Of a stretch of DNA of 64,000 nucleotides, positions 1-8,956 are shown one piece after another. The notes under the pieces are model-generated. The model was not told the origin of the DNA. It saw only the letters and a program-made list of their open reading frames with translations, and did no database searches. This DNA comes from Pirellulaceae bacterium (GTDB lineage Bacteria > Planctomycetota > Planctomycetia > Pirellulales > Pirellulaceae): assembly GCA_024102795.1 (NCBI GenBank), contig JAGFJK010000275.1, positions 19,552-83,551 of the forward strand, in the 5' to 3' direction. Made by a program: the position numbers and the translations under genes. The number at the start of each line of letters is the position of its first letter. The first letter of the stretch is position 1.

Positions 1-1047
1 GCGGCGGCAACCGTCGCGCGTCGCCCGGCGCTGGCTTGCGTGCTGCTGTATCATCGCCTGGATGCAACGACGTTGCCGACGATCCGGCGGCGGTATCTTC
101 GGCCGCTGCTGCGCCGAATGGAGGCCGCACGATCCGATGCGACGGGCGACAGATTGGCACCGAACGTTGCCTCGCGCCAGACTCGGCCGGTCCGCGCCTC
201 CGTGCAGCTCGCCAGCCTGCGGAAGCTGGACGCTGCGCTCGCAACCGTGATCGCGTCGGGCTTCGGTCCGCCGCCGCTTGTCCCCTTGTTACGACAACAC
301 GCGATCGACGAGGCCATGCTGGCGCTGAAGTCCCGTTGGCTAAGCCGGCTGAGCACACTGATCGAGGAAACCGCGTGGCACGACTGGCTCGTGGCCGCTC
401 AACGCGACGCCTTGCCGGACAGCTTACTGGCCGGGATCCGAGACGCCGTACTGCACCTGGAACGGTTGGGCGCCGCGGTTGGTCCCGCTCCGCCGCGCCA
501 GGAGCAACTGCTGGTCGATCCCACGTCGCGCGAACTGGCCCGGCTGATCGGCGAACACGCCGAGGCGATGACGCGGGACGCGCTGCGGCTGGCTTGCCAG
601 GCGTGGAGTGCGACCTGGGAGCGGGAGGCGCGGGCGGCCTCGGCGGTTTCGGACGCCGTGAAGCTCGCGGACTGGAAACCGGCAGTTCAGCGTCTCCGCC
701 AATGGATCGAGAGCTGGCAAAGCGACGAGCCGCGTGGCTGGACCGCGTGGCTCGGCGGCGGACCGTTGTTCGACCAGGTGGCCAGCGCCGACGGGCGCCG
801 GTTGCCGCCGAGCACGATTGCCGAGTTCATCGCGCAGGAATCCTGCTACGAGCCGGACCTGAATGACGGGGTGCGAGTGAACCTGGCACCGTTGCAAAGG
901 GCCGGCGTCTTGGCGGCCAAGGTACTGGACCATGACGACGTGGATCGGGCCTTGGCGGATCGCGCCTTGTGGCGGGCGGCTGAACGCCGCCTGGTCCGCG
1001 AAGGCAAGTTGCCGGCCTGCGGCTGGTGGCCACAAGAGGCTGGGTGA
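1..1047 (+). CDS. C-terminal part of a possible PglX/type IIG-like DNA methyltransferase (left-truncated)
   Basis: The reading frame is open from the first base of the window to a TGA at 1045-1047, so this is the C-terminal 348 codons of a longer gene; an internal GTG at 40 is not needed as a start. No catalytic methyltransferase motif is inside the window. The tail contains DLNDGVRVNLAPLQRAG, a run of alternating Asp/Arg residues and a GKLPACGWWP ending. I associate that ending with the C-terminus of large PglX-like or Eco57I-like DNA methyltransferases of BREX and type IIG systems. This is recognition from memory of the family, not a search. If right, the region left of the window would hold the methyltransferase core and perhaps other defence genes. 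It could instead be an unrelated large protein. Confidence 0.4.
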   Translation, partial: AAATVARRPALACVLLYHRLDATTLPTIRRRYLRPLLRRMEAARSDATGDRLAPNVASRQTRPVRASVQLASLRKLDAALATVIASGFGPPPLVPLLRQHAIDEAMLALKSRWLSRLSTLIEETAWHDWLVAAQRDALPDSLLAGIRDAVLHLERLGAAVGPAPPRQEQLLVDPTSRELARLIGEHAEAMTRDALRLACQAWSATWEREARAASAVSDAVKLADWKPAVQRLRQWIESWQSDEPRGWTAWLGGGPLFDQVASADGRRLPPSTIAEFIAQESCYEPDLNDGVRVNLAPLQRAGVLAAKVLDHDDVDRALADRALWRAAERRLVREGKLPACGWWPQEAG

Positions 1048-1121
1048 ACGTGCCCAGCCGCCAGCGGGCTTTCCAAGTGATCGGTTTCGCGTCTGGCGTG
1101 TTCGACCACCGGCAGGAACGG

Positions 1122-1127
1122 TATGAT
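1122..1127 (+). promoter_or_regulatory. Possible -10 box upstream of the DUF6402-like gene
   Basis: TATGAT lies 87 bp before the ATG at 1214, in the 166-bp gap after the methyltransferase-like gene. No convincing -35 box sits at the right distance (TTCGAC at 1101-1106 gives a 15-bp spacer). Weak candidate. Confidence 0.25.
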
Positions 1128-1213
1128 GGGTCGATCAGGGCGCGGGCGGGTTTCCAGTCCCGCGTCCCGGCTGGCAGGGCAACGTCGACGGGCCGCATTC
1201 CAGGAGTTCCGCC

Positions 1214-2245
1214 ATGGCCGAGTCGGGCAACGGTCCGTTGGGCAGTGAAACCAATCCAGGCGTCGTGGATTCCGGCACGCTGGCGGTCGCTCAGCACACG
1301 GCTTCCGTGCCGATCGGTTCCTGCGATCCGCAAAAAATCAGCTACTTCGACGTGGCCAAACTGCTGCCCGTCCTGGACGCCCAGGGTTGGACCGTCGGCA
1401 AGGCGTTCATGCAGTTCTGGATCGATGGCAACGCCTGCACCGCGCTGAACGATCCCAAGCTGAAGAAGGCCACGATCTCGGCGAACGCCACCCACAAGTG
1501 CGTGCGAAGCTATCCGATCTCGTGGGATTGGCTGCTGGGGTTCAAGGAAGCCAAGGACGCCTACAACACGTTTGTCCAGGACAAGCTGTTCAACGAGGCG
1601 GCGATCAAGCAACTGATCAAGACCTACGGCAACCGCTCCGGCAACTTTGGGGAGTGGCTGACCGAACGCCTGAAGCCGGCCGAGATCCGCGAGCTGTTCG
1701 CCGAGCACCAGATTCAGAAGCACCAGGTCGAGGTGGAACGGGACATTGCGAAGCTGACCGATTTGACTGCGGCGCTGGCGGACTTCGGTTTCTTCGCCAT
1801 GTACCGCGGTACCAACCTGCCCTACACGGTGTTCAAGGAGCAAATGCCGCGTTTGCGTTCCATCCTCGCCTCCTCCGGCTTGCTGCCCGGCAACGTGGCG
1901 ATCAAGACGAACGACGAGGTGGCTCAGTGGCTGGCCGAACGCTACATCGCGGTGATGATCATCAGCGACGTGGGCGTGTTCGCGGCGGACATCTACGAGT
2001 TCAACGGTTTCCAGTACCTGGGAAATTGGGACTTGGAAAACAAGACCGTCTGGGGCGGCAAGGCCTGGGCCATTGATGCCTGGCTGATGGACGACGTGCG
2101 TTACGGCCTGCGGCGGCAGATTATCAACGTCGAGAACGCCACGTTCCGGCGTTACCGCGAGGCGACCTGCAAGGGCGGCGACTTCATGGCCCTGACTACG
2201 ATCAAGATGCTGCCTCGCAGCCGGGCGATCCTGATCCCCAAATAA
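1214..2245 (+). CDS. DUF6402-like protein of unknown function
   Basis: This 343-residue soluble protein has no signal peptide. The ATG at 1214 is preceded by AGGAG at 1202-1206, a good ribosome binding site. The layout resembles the DUF6402 family: an early FDVAKLLPVLDAQGW segment, a WLLGFKEAKDAY segment near residue 105, a central GVFAADIYEFNGFQYLGNW stretch, and the closing KGGDFMALTTIKML segment corresponding to the family's GGDF-F-SDV ending. To my knowledge DUF6402 proteins are functionally uncharacterised and are mainly seen in proteobacteria, often near secretion or toxin genes. Here the gene follows a methyltransferase-like gene and is followed by four tandem REP repeats. No function is claimed. 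Confidence 0.55.
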   Translation: MAESGNGPLGSETNPGVVDSGTLAVAQHTASVPIGSCDPQKISYFDVAKLLPVLDAQGWTVGKAFMQFWIDGNACTALNDPKLKKATISANATHKCVRSYPISWDWLLGFKEAKDAYNTFVQDKLFNEAAIKQLIKTYGNRSGNFGEWLTERLKPAEIRELFAEHQIQKHQVEVERDIAKLTDLTAALADFGFFAMYRGTNLPYTVFKEQMPRLRSILASSGLLPGNVAIKTNDEVAQWLAERYIAVMIISDVGVFAADIYEFNGFQYLGNWDLENKTVWGGKAWAIDAWLMDDVRYGLRRQIINVENATFRRYREATCKGGDFMALTTIKMLPRSRAILIPK

Positions 2246-2260
2246 CGGCCATCGTCGCCA

Positions 2261-2382
2261 TAGTCGCCTTTCGCTCCGCGAAAGTAGCGGATAGTCGCCT
2301 TTCGCTCCGCGAAAGTAGCGGATAATCGCCTTTCGCTCCGCGAGAGTCGCGGATAGTTGCCTTTCGCTCCGCGAAATTAGCA
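2261..2382. repeat. Tandem array of four REP-like repeats, 31-bp period
   Basis: Four copies of the dispersed repeat start at 2261, 2292, 2323 and 2354, exactly 31 bp apart. Each holds the hairpin CTTTCGCTCCGCGAAAG or a close variant. Copies 1 and 2 are perfect; copies 3 and 4 have diverged. There are no unique spacers, only a GA dinucleotide between units, so this is not a CRISPR array. The array lies between two convergent genes. An A8 run follows at 2385-2392, which reads as T8 on the minus strand. Confidence 0.9.
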
Positions 2383-2411
2383 CGAAAAAAAAGCAACTCC
2401 ACAAGCACCCC

Positions 2412-3890
2412 TTACGGCTCCAGCGGCTCCAGGGCCGGCTCAGGTTCCAGCCGCAACAGATCGCCCCCGGCCTCCGCTTCCCGCGGGCCGGCTTCGTCCG
2501 CGTCGCCCAGCACCCGGATGTTCCGCCAGTGGCCGCTGCGGTAGCGCAGGTAGAACATGCTGCAACCGGCCAGGAACGTGCAGACCAGCGCGGCCCAGGC
2601 CGCTTGAGGCGACAGCCCCAGCACGTGCAGAACGACGTACACGATCGGCACCAGCGCCCAATGCAGGGCCACCGAGATGCACATGGCCCACAGCGTGTCG
2701 CCCGCTCCCCGCAACGCTCCCACCAGCACGGCCACGACCGATTCGATCAAGACGTACATCGCCGCCAGGCGGATCATGAACACGGCCAGCGGCACGGCCT
2801 GGTCATAGACGGGCGAGGGTTCGCTGGGGGCGAACACCGAGACCAGCGCGTGCGGAAAGCAGGCGAACAGCACCAGGATCACGGCCGAGTACATCCAGCC
2901 GATCTTGAGACCCGACATGGCGGAGCGGTGGGCCGTGTCGGGACTACCCGCGCCCATGTACCGCCCGAACAGGCTGGTCACTCCCACCTGCAAGCCCACC
3001 AGCGGCAGAAACGAGACCATGTCCCAGTTGAACATGATGGTGGTCGCCGTGGCGGTCGCCAGGCCGTGGGTGTGAAACGTGAAGATCATCAGGCTGAAGG
3101 CCAGCACGTTCAGCGTCATTTCGACGCCCGCCGGATAGCCGAAGCGCAACAGGCGCAGGAATGCCGGGCGGTCGAAGCGCAGCGAGTGCCGCACGGCGAA
3201 CTCCTCGCGGATCTCCCGGCTCAGGTAGGCCACCACCAGAACCAGCAATCCGGCCGTGCCGCCCAGGACCGTGCCGATCGCGGCACCCCGGATCCCCAGG
3301 GCGGGCAACCCCAGCTTGCCGTAGATCAGAAGGTAATTCATCACCACATTGACCAGCATGGCGGACAGCGACGCCAGCAGCACGACGCGCGTGCGGCCGA
3401 TCCCGGAGAAGAACGAACTGAAACAGTTCCGCAGCAGCCCGACGCCAGCCGCCGCCGCCACGATGTCGAAATAGGCGATCTGCGGCACGAGTTGTTCCGG
3501 GGGGATCTCGACCCAGCGGAAGATTTCGTGCACCAGCGGGCGGGCGAAATAGATCAGCGGCCAGGCTAGCAAGGCGATCAGGATCGCCTGGGTCGCGGCC
3601 ACCGAGCAGCGGTGAGGCCGGCCGGCTCCCAGGTTCTGAGCGACCAGGGCCGTGGTGTAGCCGGTCAGGCCAAAGAAAAACGTCATCAGCATGAAGCAGG
3701 TCAGGCCGCCGGCCAGCGCGGCGTTCATCTGTTCGGGAGCCAGCCGCGACAGAAACAGGCGATCGGTGAAGGTCATGACCGTTTCGCAGGCGTGCGACGC
3801 CACCATCGGCAGCGCGATCACCAGCAATTCGCGGATCCCGCCCGCCCCCTCGCTCAGCGATGGCCCCTCCGTGTCTCGTTCGGCGTGCAT
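2412..3890 (-). CDS. MATE family multidrug/Na+ antiporter
   Basis: This is an integral membrane protein of 492 residues with about twelve hydrophobic segments in two six-helix halves. It has the MATE-typical start (IRELLVIALPMVASHACETV), ADRLF-like TDRLFLSRL in helix 1-2, and a second-half repeat beginning FLRLLRFGYPAGVEMTLN. MATE proteins export cationic drugs or metabolites in exchange for Na+ or H+. The frame runs further upstream, but the ATG at 3890 is preceded on the minus strand by AGAAGGAAA at normal spacing, and the upstream extension looks non-coding, so I chose this start. The acidic, Pro-rich tail (EPEPALEPLEP) is an ordinary cytoplasmic extension. The gene is convergent with the DUF6402-like gene and divergent from the M24 peptidase gene. 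Its substrate cannot be told. Confidence 0.9.
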   Translation of the reverse strand: MHAERDTEGPSLSEGAGGIRELLVIALPMVASHACETVMTFTDRLFLSRLAPEQMNAALAGGLTCFMLMTFFFGLTGYTTALVAQNLGAGRPHRCSVAATQAILIALLAWPLIYFARPLVHEIFRWVEIPPEQLVPQIAYFDIVAAAAGVGLLRNCFSSFFSGIGRTRVVLLASLSAMLVNVVMNYLLIYGKLGLPALGIRGAAIGTVLGGTAGLLVLVVAYLSREIREEFAVRHSLRFDRPAFLRLLRFGYPAGVEMTLNVLAFSLMIFTFHTHGLATATATTIMFNWDMVSFLPLVGLQVGVTSLFGRYMGAGSPDTAHRSAMSGLKIGWMYSAVILVLFACFPHALVSVFAPSEPSPVYDQAVPLAVFMIRLAAMYVLIESVVAVLVGALRGAGDTLWAMCISVALHWALVPIVYVVLHVLGLSPQAAWAALVCTFLAGCSMFYLRYRSGHWRNIRVLGDADEAGPREAEAGGDLLRLEPEPALEPLEP

Positions 3891-4119
3891 GCGTCGATTT
3901 CCTTCTGCAATCCTTCCCCGGACACGGCAAACCGTCCGGGGGTTCGCCGGAATCGGCCGATCGCTCAATCCGCTCCCGTCATTGTCACCTGGAGTGCGAT
4001 GGGCCACAATCGCCCGGCCTCCCTTGGTGCGGCGGGCTCGGGCTGGTTAAAATCAGCCGCTTCCCGGCCCCGCCACTCTTTCACTTATCTGAGATCCACT
4101 CTACGGAATTCACACTCCC

Positions 4120-5271
4120 ATGGCGAAAACCGACTCCCACGCTGTAGCCGACCGCCGCTACGCCGCACGCCGCCGCCAGGTACTGCGGGCCGCCCGCAAA
4201 TCGCAGCCCGTGGACGCCCTGCTGATCAGCGACCCGATTGACATCCGCTACCTGTGCGGAGTGAACGAGGGCAGCCAGTCGCTGCTGCTGAGCGACGACT
4301 GGGCGGTGATCATCACCAACAAGATGTTCCAGGATCGGCTGGCCGAGGAATGCCATGGGGCGGAGATGATCGTCGTGGAACGGGGCGACGGCATCGCCGC
4401 TCCGCCCGACGACGTGGAACTGGGCCGGCAGTTCAAGCAGCGGCGACTCAAGAAAGTGGGCTTCGAGGACAACCTGGTTTCCCTGTCGCGCTATCGCAGC
4501 CTGGCGTCCTGCGTGGGCGAGAAGAAGCTGGTGCCCCTGCCTGGCCTGGTCGTGGGTGTGCGGGCGATCAAGGATGCCGAGGAGATCGCGCTGACGCGCA
4601 AGGCCGTCCAACTGGCGGAAGCGGCCTTCAAGCAGTTGACGGGCCGCGGCGCCGACTATTTCGTGGGCCGCACCGAACTGCAGTTGGCCGCGGAGCTCGA
4701 ATACATCATGCGGATGGGCGGCGCCGATCGCCAGGCCTTTCCCACGAACGGTATCATCGTGGCCGCCGGGCCCAACAGCGCCGCCTGCCACCACTTTCCC
4801 ACCAGCCGCGAGGTCCGCCGCGGCGACGCCGTGCTGTTCGACTGGGGCGCCGAGCTGTCCGGATACCGCAGCGACATCACGCGGGTCGTGTTCGTGGGCC
4901 AGGTGCCGGAAATCTATCAACAGATCTATCCTGTCGTGGAGGACGCACTGAAACAAGCCACGGCGGCGGTCCGGCCGGGAGTCAAGAACCATAAGCTGGA
5001 CAAGATCGCCCGCGGCATCCTGGAGGCGGCCGGACACGAACTGCGGCACGGCCTGGGACACGGCATCGGCCTGCAGATTCACGAGCAGCCGCGGCTCACG
5101 GCCGGTCCCGCACGCCCCTTGAAACGCGAGATGATTATCACGATCGAACCGGGGATCTACATTCACGGGCAGGGCGGAGTGCGGCTGGAGGACGACATCC
5201 TGGTGACGGCCGAGGGCCACGAGAATCTCTGCTCGCTGCCGACGGCAATCGACCAGATGACCCTGCGATAA
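4120..5271 (+). CDS. M24 family metallopeptidase (Xaa-Pro aminopeptidase-like)
   Basis: This 383-residue cytoplasmic protein has a creatinase/prolidase-like N-terminal domain (about 1-150) and a C-terminal pita-bread domain. All five metal ligands are recognisable: Asp in LFDWGAEL, Asp in YRSDITR, His in GLGHGIG, Glu in TIEPGIYI and Glu in RLEDDILVT. It would remove an N-terminal residue preceding proline from peptides using two divalent metals. No strong ribosome binding site precedes the ATG at 4120. Its 5' neighbour, the MATE gene, is divergent. The stop is followed 4 bp later by an REP composite element. Prolidase or a creatinase-like hydrolase is the alternative within the same family. 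Confidence 0.88.
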   Translation: MAKTDSHAVADRRYAARRRQVLRAARKSQPVDALLISDPIDIRYLCGVNEGSQSLLLSDDWAVIITNKMFQDRLAEECHGAEMIVVERGDGIAAPPDDVELGRQFKQRRLKKVGFEDNLVSLSRYRSLASCVGEKKLVPLPGLVVGVRAIKDAEEIALTRKAVQLAEAAFKQLTGRGADYFVGRTELQLAAELEYIMRMGGADRQAFPTNGIIVAAGPNSAACHHFPTSREVRRGDAVLFDWGAELSGYRSDITRVVFVGQVPEIYQQIYPVVEDALKQATAAVRPGVKNHKLDKIARGILEAAGHELRHGLGHGIGLQIHEQPRLTAGPARPLKREMIITIEPGIYIHGQGGVRLEDDILVTAEGHENLCSLPTAIDQMTLR

Positions 5272-5274
5272 CCC

Positions 5275-5396
5275 TAGTCGCCTTTCGCTCCGCGAAAGTA
5301 GCGCTGGCCCCACACTTCCACCTTTGATCGATAGTCGCCACGCTGCGTCCGCTACTTTCGCGGAGCGAAAGGCGACTCTGCTCCGCGAAAGTAGCG
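5275..5396. repeat. REP composite (inverted pair, 104 bp) plus a partial copy
   Basis: A forward repeat copy occupies 5275-5303 and an inverted copy 5350-5378, separated by 46 bp. The total of 104 bp matches the size seen at other loci. A truncated forward copy follows at 5381-5396. The pair can fold into a long stem with each arm also forming its own 7-bp hairpin. It lies between two genes on the plus strand. Confidence 0.85.
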
Positions 5397-5445
5397 TGCA
5401 GCCAGCACCATTTCCACCCGCCAGGCCTTGATCAGGAGCAACCCG

Positions 5446-6789
5446 ATGAGAACTGCGGACAGCGGCCCTTGGATGCAGTGTTTCCTGCTGTTCGCGGGCT
5501 TGTTGCTGACCGGCGGCACTGCCTGCGCGGAAGACTGGCCGCACTGGCGCGGACCGCGGCGTGACGGCACGGTTCGGGAGGATTCCGGTTACGATCGCCT
5601 GGCGGCGGCGGGCGCGGGGGCCAACTGGCCGGCCGAGAAACCGGCCTGGCAGCGCAACGTGGGACAAGGCTCGTCTTCGCCGCTGGTCGTTGACGGCCAA
5701 CTGTTTGCCTTGGGCTGGCGCGAGCAGCGCGAAGTCGTGCAGTGCCTGGGCGCGGCGACGGGCGAGTTGCAATGGGACGTTTCGTACTCGGCGCCGCTTT
5801 ATGGCCGCCACGCCACGGGGGACCAGGGACTTTATTCGGGTCCGTCATCGACGCCCGAATACGATCCGCGGACCGGCTATCTGCATACGCTGGGCAGCGA
5901 CGGTACGCTGGCCTGCTGGGATACGCGGCGCCGCGGAGAAGCTGTCTGGCAGTTGAACCTTTACGATCAATTCGCCGCGCCGCAACGGCCCAAGGTGGGC
6001 CGCAGCGGCTTGAGGGATTATGGCTACACGTCGTCGCCGCTGGTACACGACGAGTGGCTGCTGGTGGAGGTGGGCGCGCCGAGCGGAAACCTGATGGCGT
6101 TCGACAAGCGGACGGGTCGGGCGGTCTGGAGCAGCGAGTCGAAATCGCCGGCCGGTCACAATGGCGGCCCCGTGCCGCTGCGGGTGGAGGGAGTTCCCTG
6201 CGCTGCGGTCCACAACTTCGACGGCCTGCTGGTCGTGCGGCTGGACGGCGCGCGAGCGGGCCAGACCGTGGCCACGTACCCCTGGAACACGGAGTTCGCC
6301 AACAACATCGCCACGCTGGCCGTGGATGGCCAGCGCGTGATCATGACCTCGGCTTACAACCACTATAAAATTGCCTGCCTGGAAATCACGCTCGCCGGCG
6401 CCCGTCTGGTCTGGCAGCAGCCACTGGCCTCGAAGGTCTGTACGCCGGTCGTCCATCGGGGGCATCTGTACTGGGCCTGGCAGAAGGTAATCTGCCTGGA
6501 CCTGGACACCGGCGAGCTGCGTTGGCAAGGAGGCCGCGTGGGCGACCAGGGATCGTGCGTGGTAACATCCGACGACCGCCTGATTGTCTGGACCAACCGC
6601 GGCGATCTGTTGTTGGCGGAAACGGCCGTCCGCTCGTCGCGTGAGTACCGCCAGTTGGCTGCCCGCACGAACCTGTTTCGACACGACGCCTGGCCGCATG
6701 TCGTGCTGTCGGGTCAGCGACTGTATTGTAAGGACCGCGAGGGCAACCTGGCCTGCTTCGACTTGCGAGCGCCAAACGCTTCGCCGTAG
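5446..6789 (+). CDS. Secreted PQQ-like beta-propeller protein
   Basis: This 447-residue protein has an N-terminal signal peptide (MRTADSGPWMQCFLLFAG... ending near TACA-ED). Several propeller blades follow, with repeated GE(L/A)-W and D-TG/KRTG-W turns typical of the BamB/PQQ-like eight-bladed family: AATGELQWDVSYS, DKRTGRAVWSSE, LDTGELRWQGG. The mature start EDWPHWRGPRRDGT is typical of planctomycete PQQ-like proteins. I chose the ATG at 5446 because AGGAGC lies 7 bp before it; a TTG at 5428 would add six residues of no obvious role. Function is unknown. Such proteins may bind PQQ or act as scaffolds, but no catalytic residues can be assigned. The HEAT-sialidase gene follows. Confidence 0.82.
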   Translation: MRTADSGPWMQCFLLFAGLLLTGGTACAEDWPHWRGPRRDGTVREDSGYDRLAAAGAGANWPAEKPAWQRNVGQGSSSPLVVDGQLFALGWREQREVVQCLGAATGELQWDVSYSAPLYGRHATGDQGLYSGPSSTPEYDPRTGYLHTLGSDGTLACWDTRRRGEAVWQLNLYDQFAAPQRPKVGRSGLRDYGYTSSPLVHDEWLLVEVGAPSGNLMAFDKRTGRAVWSSESKSPAGHNGGPVPLRVEGVPCAAVHNFDGLLVVRLDGARAGQTVATYPWNTEFANNIATLAVDGQRVIMTSAYNHYKIACLEITLAGARLVWQQPLASKVCTPVVHRGHLYWAWQKVICLDLDTGELRWQGGRVGDQGSCVVTSDDRLIVWTNRGDLLLAETAVRSSREYRQLAARTNLFRHDAWPHVVLSGQRLYCKDREGNLACFDLRAPNASP

Positions 6790-6948
6790 CGCGCATCGCC
6801 GTAGCGCGGCGATGCGCCACACGGTGGCCGGCCCGGCGGCGGACGACGCCGGCGGGATGGCGGGCTGGACCAGCGGCAGGTGCGGAGAAACAGCGGCAGC
6901 GGTAAAGCGGCGGTAGAACATCGAGGCGACCATTGCGGGAGGTGTGCG

Positions 6949-8907
6949 ATGCGGGGTACCTGGCCAGCGTGCGGTCTGGCGAAGTGGAGTGCGTGGTTGG
7001 CGCGAGCCGCCGCGCTGGTGTGCCTGGCCGCGCTGGGCGGCGCGCAAGGGGTGGCGGCGGAAGTAACGGACGGGGTGGAGGACCAGGCCGCGGACGAAGC
7101 GCTGCGGCAGCGGTGCTTGCGGATTCTGCGCGAGGGGCTGCGAAGCGAGGAGTTCTGGCCCGCGATGCACGCGGCCGAAGCCTTGACGCTGGCTGGACTG
7201 GAAGGCGAAGTCCGCTCGGCGCTCGAACCGCGACTGGCCGGCGAGACGGACGACCAGCGGCGGTGCGGGCTGGCGCGCGAGCTGGTGCGGGCTGGCGACA
7301 GATCCCATGTGGACCAGATGTTGAAGATCCTGGAGTCCGCGAATCCGCATGGGCACGTGCACGCCGCGGAGAGCCTGTACAAGGTGTTTGAAATCGGCGA
7401 CGGCCAGGCCTTGCGGGCCGCCATGCAGCAGACGGAAAACGTGCCGTTGCGGTTGATGGCCGCCGGCGCCTTGGGGCGTTCGGGCAGTCCGGCGGCGATG
7501 CGGCCGCTGCGCGAAGCTTTGCGCAGTGACCAGGCGGACACCATGCGGATTTCCGCCTGGCTGCTGGGAATCATCGGCGACAAGTCGGACGTGATTGCGT
7601 TGCGGGCCAATGTGGAACGGGCCGAGGATCCGCTGGTCCGGGCGTACCAGCAGCACGCGCTAGCGGTCCTGGGCGACGCCCAGGGGCAGCAGGCCTTGCT
7701 GCGGAACCTGGAGTCGCCCGACGCGGCGATCCGCACCTACGCCGCGAACTTCGCCGGCGACGCGCGGCTGACGGAGGCCCGCCAGCCGCTGATCCGCTTG
7801 TTGGACGACACCAACCTGGACGTCCGTTTGCGGGCCGCCCAGTCGCTGATCATGCTCGCCCAGCCCGCTCCACCCGATCCGCGCGAAGACATCTCCCGGC
7901 TGGTGTACGAGGCCGACCAGCAACATCCGAGGTATACCGAGGGGAGCGTGATCGCGCTGCGCGACGGCAGCCTGTTATTTGCCATCACCCAGTTTACCGG
8001 CAGCGGCAGCGACTTCGCCCAGGCTCGGATCGTGGCCCGCGAGTCGCGAGATCAAGGGCGTTCGTGGGGTCCGCCGCGCGTGTTGCAGGAAAACACGGGC
8101 CAGATGAACGTGATGAGCGTTACGCTGCGGAGGCTGCGGCCGCCCGGCACGATCGGCATGTTCTATCTGCGAAAGAACGCCTATGACGACCTGCAGTGCT
8201 ACGTCCGCCTGTCGCATGACGAGTGCGCGACGTTTGGCGAGCCGATCCGGGTGACGGTCGAACCGGGCTACCACGTGGTGAACAACGATCGGGTGACCCA
8301 GTTGCGCGATGGCAGGCTGGTCGTCCCCGTCGCCGCGACGCCGGACGTGCGGCAGGTGAACCACTTTGTTTCGTTCTGTTACCTGTCCGACGACGGCGGC
8401 GCCACGTGGCGCAAGGGTCAAGGCCAGGTCGACCTGCCCAAGCGGGGCGCGATGGAGCCGGAAGTGATCGAGCTGGTCGATGGCCGGCTGATGATGATTA
8501 TGCGGAACCAGTTGGGGACGATCTCGCGGAGCTACTCCCGCGACCGGGGCGATACCTGGAGCGAACCGGACGACCTGGGCCTGCCCGCTCCCGAAGCGCC
8601 GGCCACGTTGCGGCGAATCCCGGCCACGGGCGATCTGCTGCTGATCTGGAACGACACCTACACGCCCGGCGCGGGCCACGGCGGCCGCCGCACGCCGCTG
8701 ACGGCCGCCATCTCCAGCGATGAAGGGCGGAGCTGGCGACGGGCCGGCAAACTGGAATCGGATCCGCAGCGAACCTATGCCTACACCAGCGTGACCTTTC
8801 ATCATGGCCGGGCGGTGTTGAGCTACTGGGAAAGCCCGCCCAACTCGCCGCAGCTTTCCACCCGCTTTCGTTCGCTGCCGGTTTCCTGGTTCTACGAGGC
8901 GCCGTGA
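6949..8907 (+). CDS. Secreted HEAT-repeat/sialidase-fold (BNR) fusion protein
   Basis: This 652-residue protein starts at the ATG at 6949, preceded by GGGAGG, and has a signal peptide (AAALVCLAALGGAQGVAA). Residues about 40-300 are helical HEAT-like repeats (PLREALRSDQADTMRISAW and similar). From about residue 310 the protein is a six-bladed sialidase-type propeller with Asp-boxes at roughly 365 (SRDQGRSWG), 480 (SDDGGATWR), 530 (SRDRGDTWS) and 589 (SSDEGRSWR). The family includes exo-alpha-sialidases and other glycoside hydrolases. An RRIPATG stretch near 560 is present, but the full sialidase Arg triad was not verified, so activity on sialic acid is not established. It lies downstream of the PQQ-type protein and just before the molybdopterin enzyme. 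Confidence 0.8.
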   Translation: MRGTWPACGLAKWSAWLARAAALVCLAALGGAQGVAAEVTDGVEDQAADEALRQRCLRILREGLRSEEFWPAMHAAEALTLAGLEGEVRSALEPRLAGETDDQRRCGLARELVRAGDRSHVDQMLKILESANPHGHVHAAESLYKVFEIGDGQALRAAMQQTENVPLRLMAAGALGRSGSPAAMRPLREALRSDQADTMRISAWLLGIIGDKSDVIALRANVERAEDPLVRAYQQHALAVLGDAQGQQALLRNLESPDAAIRTYAANFAGDARLTEARQPLIRLLDDTNLDVRLRAAQSLIMLAQPAPPDPREDISRLVYEADQQHPRYTEGSVIALRDGSLLFAITQFTGSGSDFAQARIVARESRDQGRSWGPPRVLQENTGQMNVMSVTLRRLRPPGTIGMFYLRKNAYDDLQCYVRLSHDECATFGEPIRVTVEPGYHVVNNDRVTQLRDGRLVVPVAATPDVRQVNHFVSFCYLSDDGGATWRKGQGQVDLPKRGAMEPEVIELVDGRLMMIMRNQLGTISRSYSRDRGDTWSEPDDLGLPAPEAPATLRRIPATGDLLLIWNDTYTPGAGHGGRRTPLTAAISSDEGRSWRRAGKLESDPQRTYAYTSVTFHHGRAVLSYWESPPNSPQLSTRFRSLPVSWFYEAP

Positions 8908-8956
8908 GCACGACCGATTTCGCTACCATGCCCCAACAGGGAGGTGCTTCCAACCC

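Noticed and set aside
2261..2382. CRISPR-like regular array
   Set aside because: Units are contiguous with only a GA between them and no unique spacers; the same repeat occurs singly across the window. No cas genes are present.
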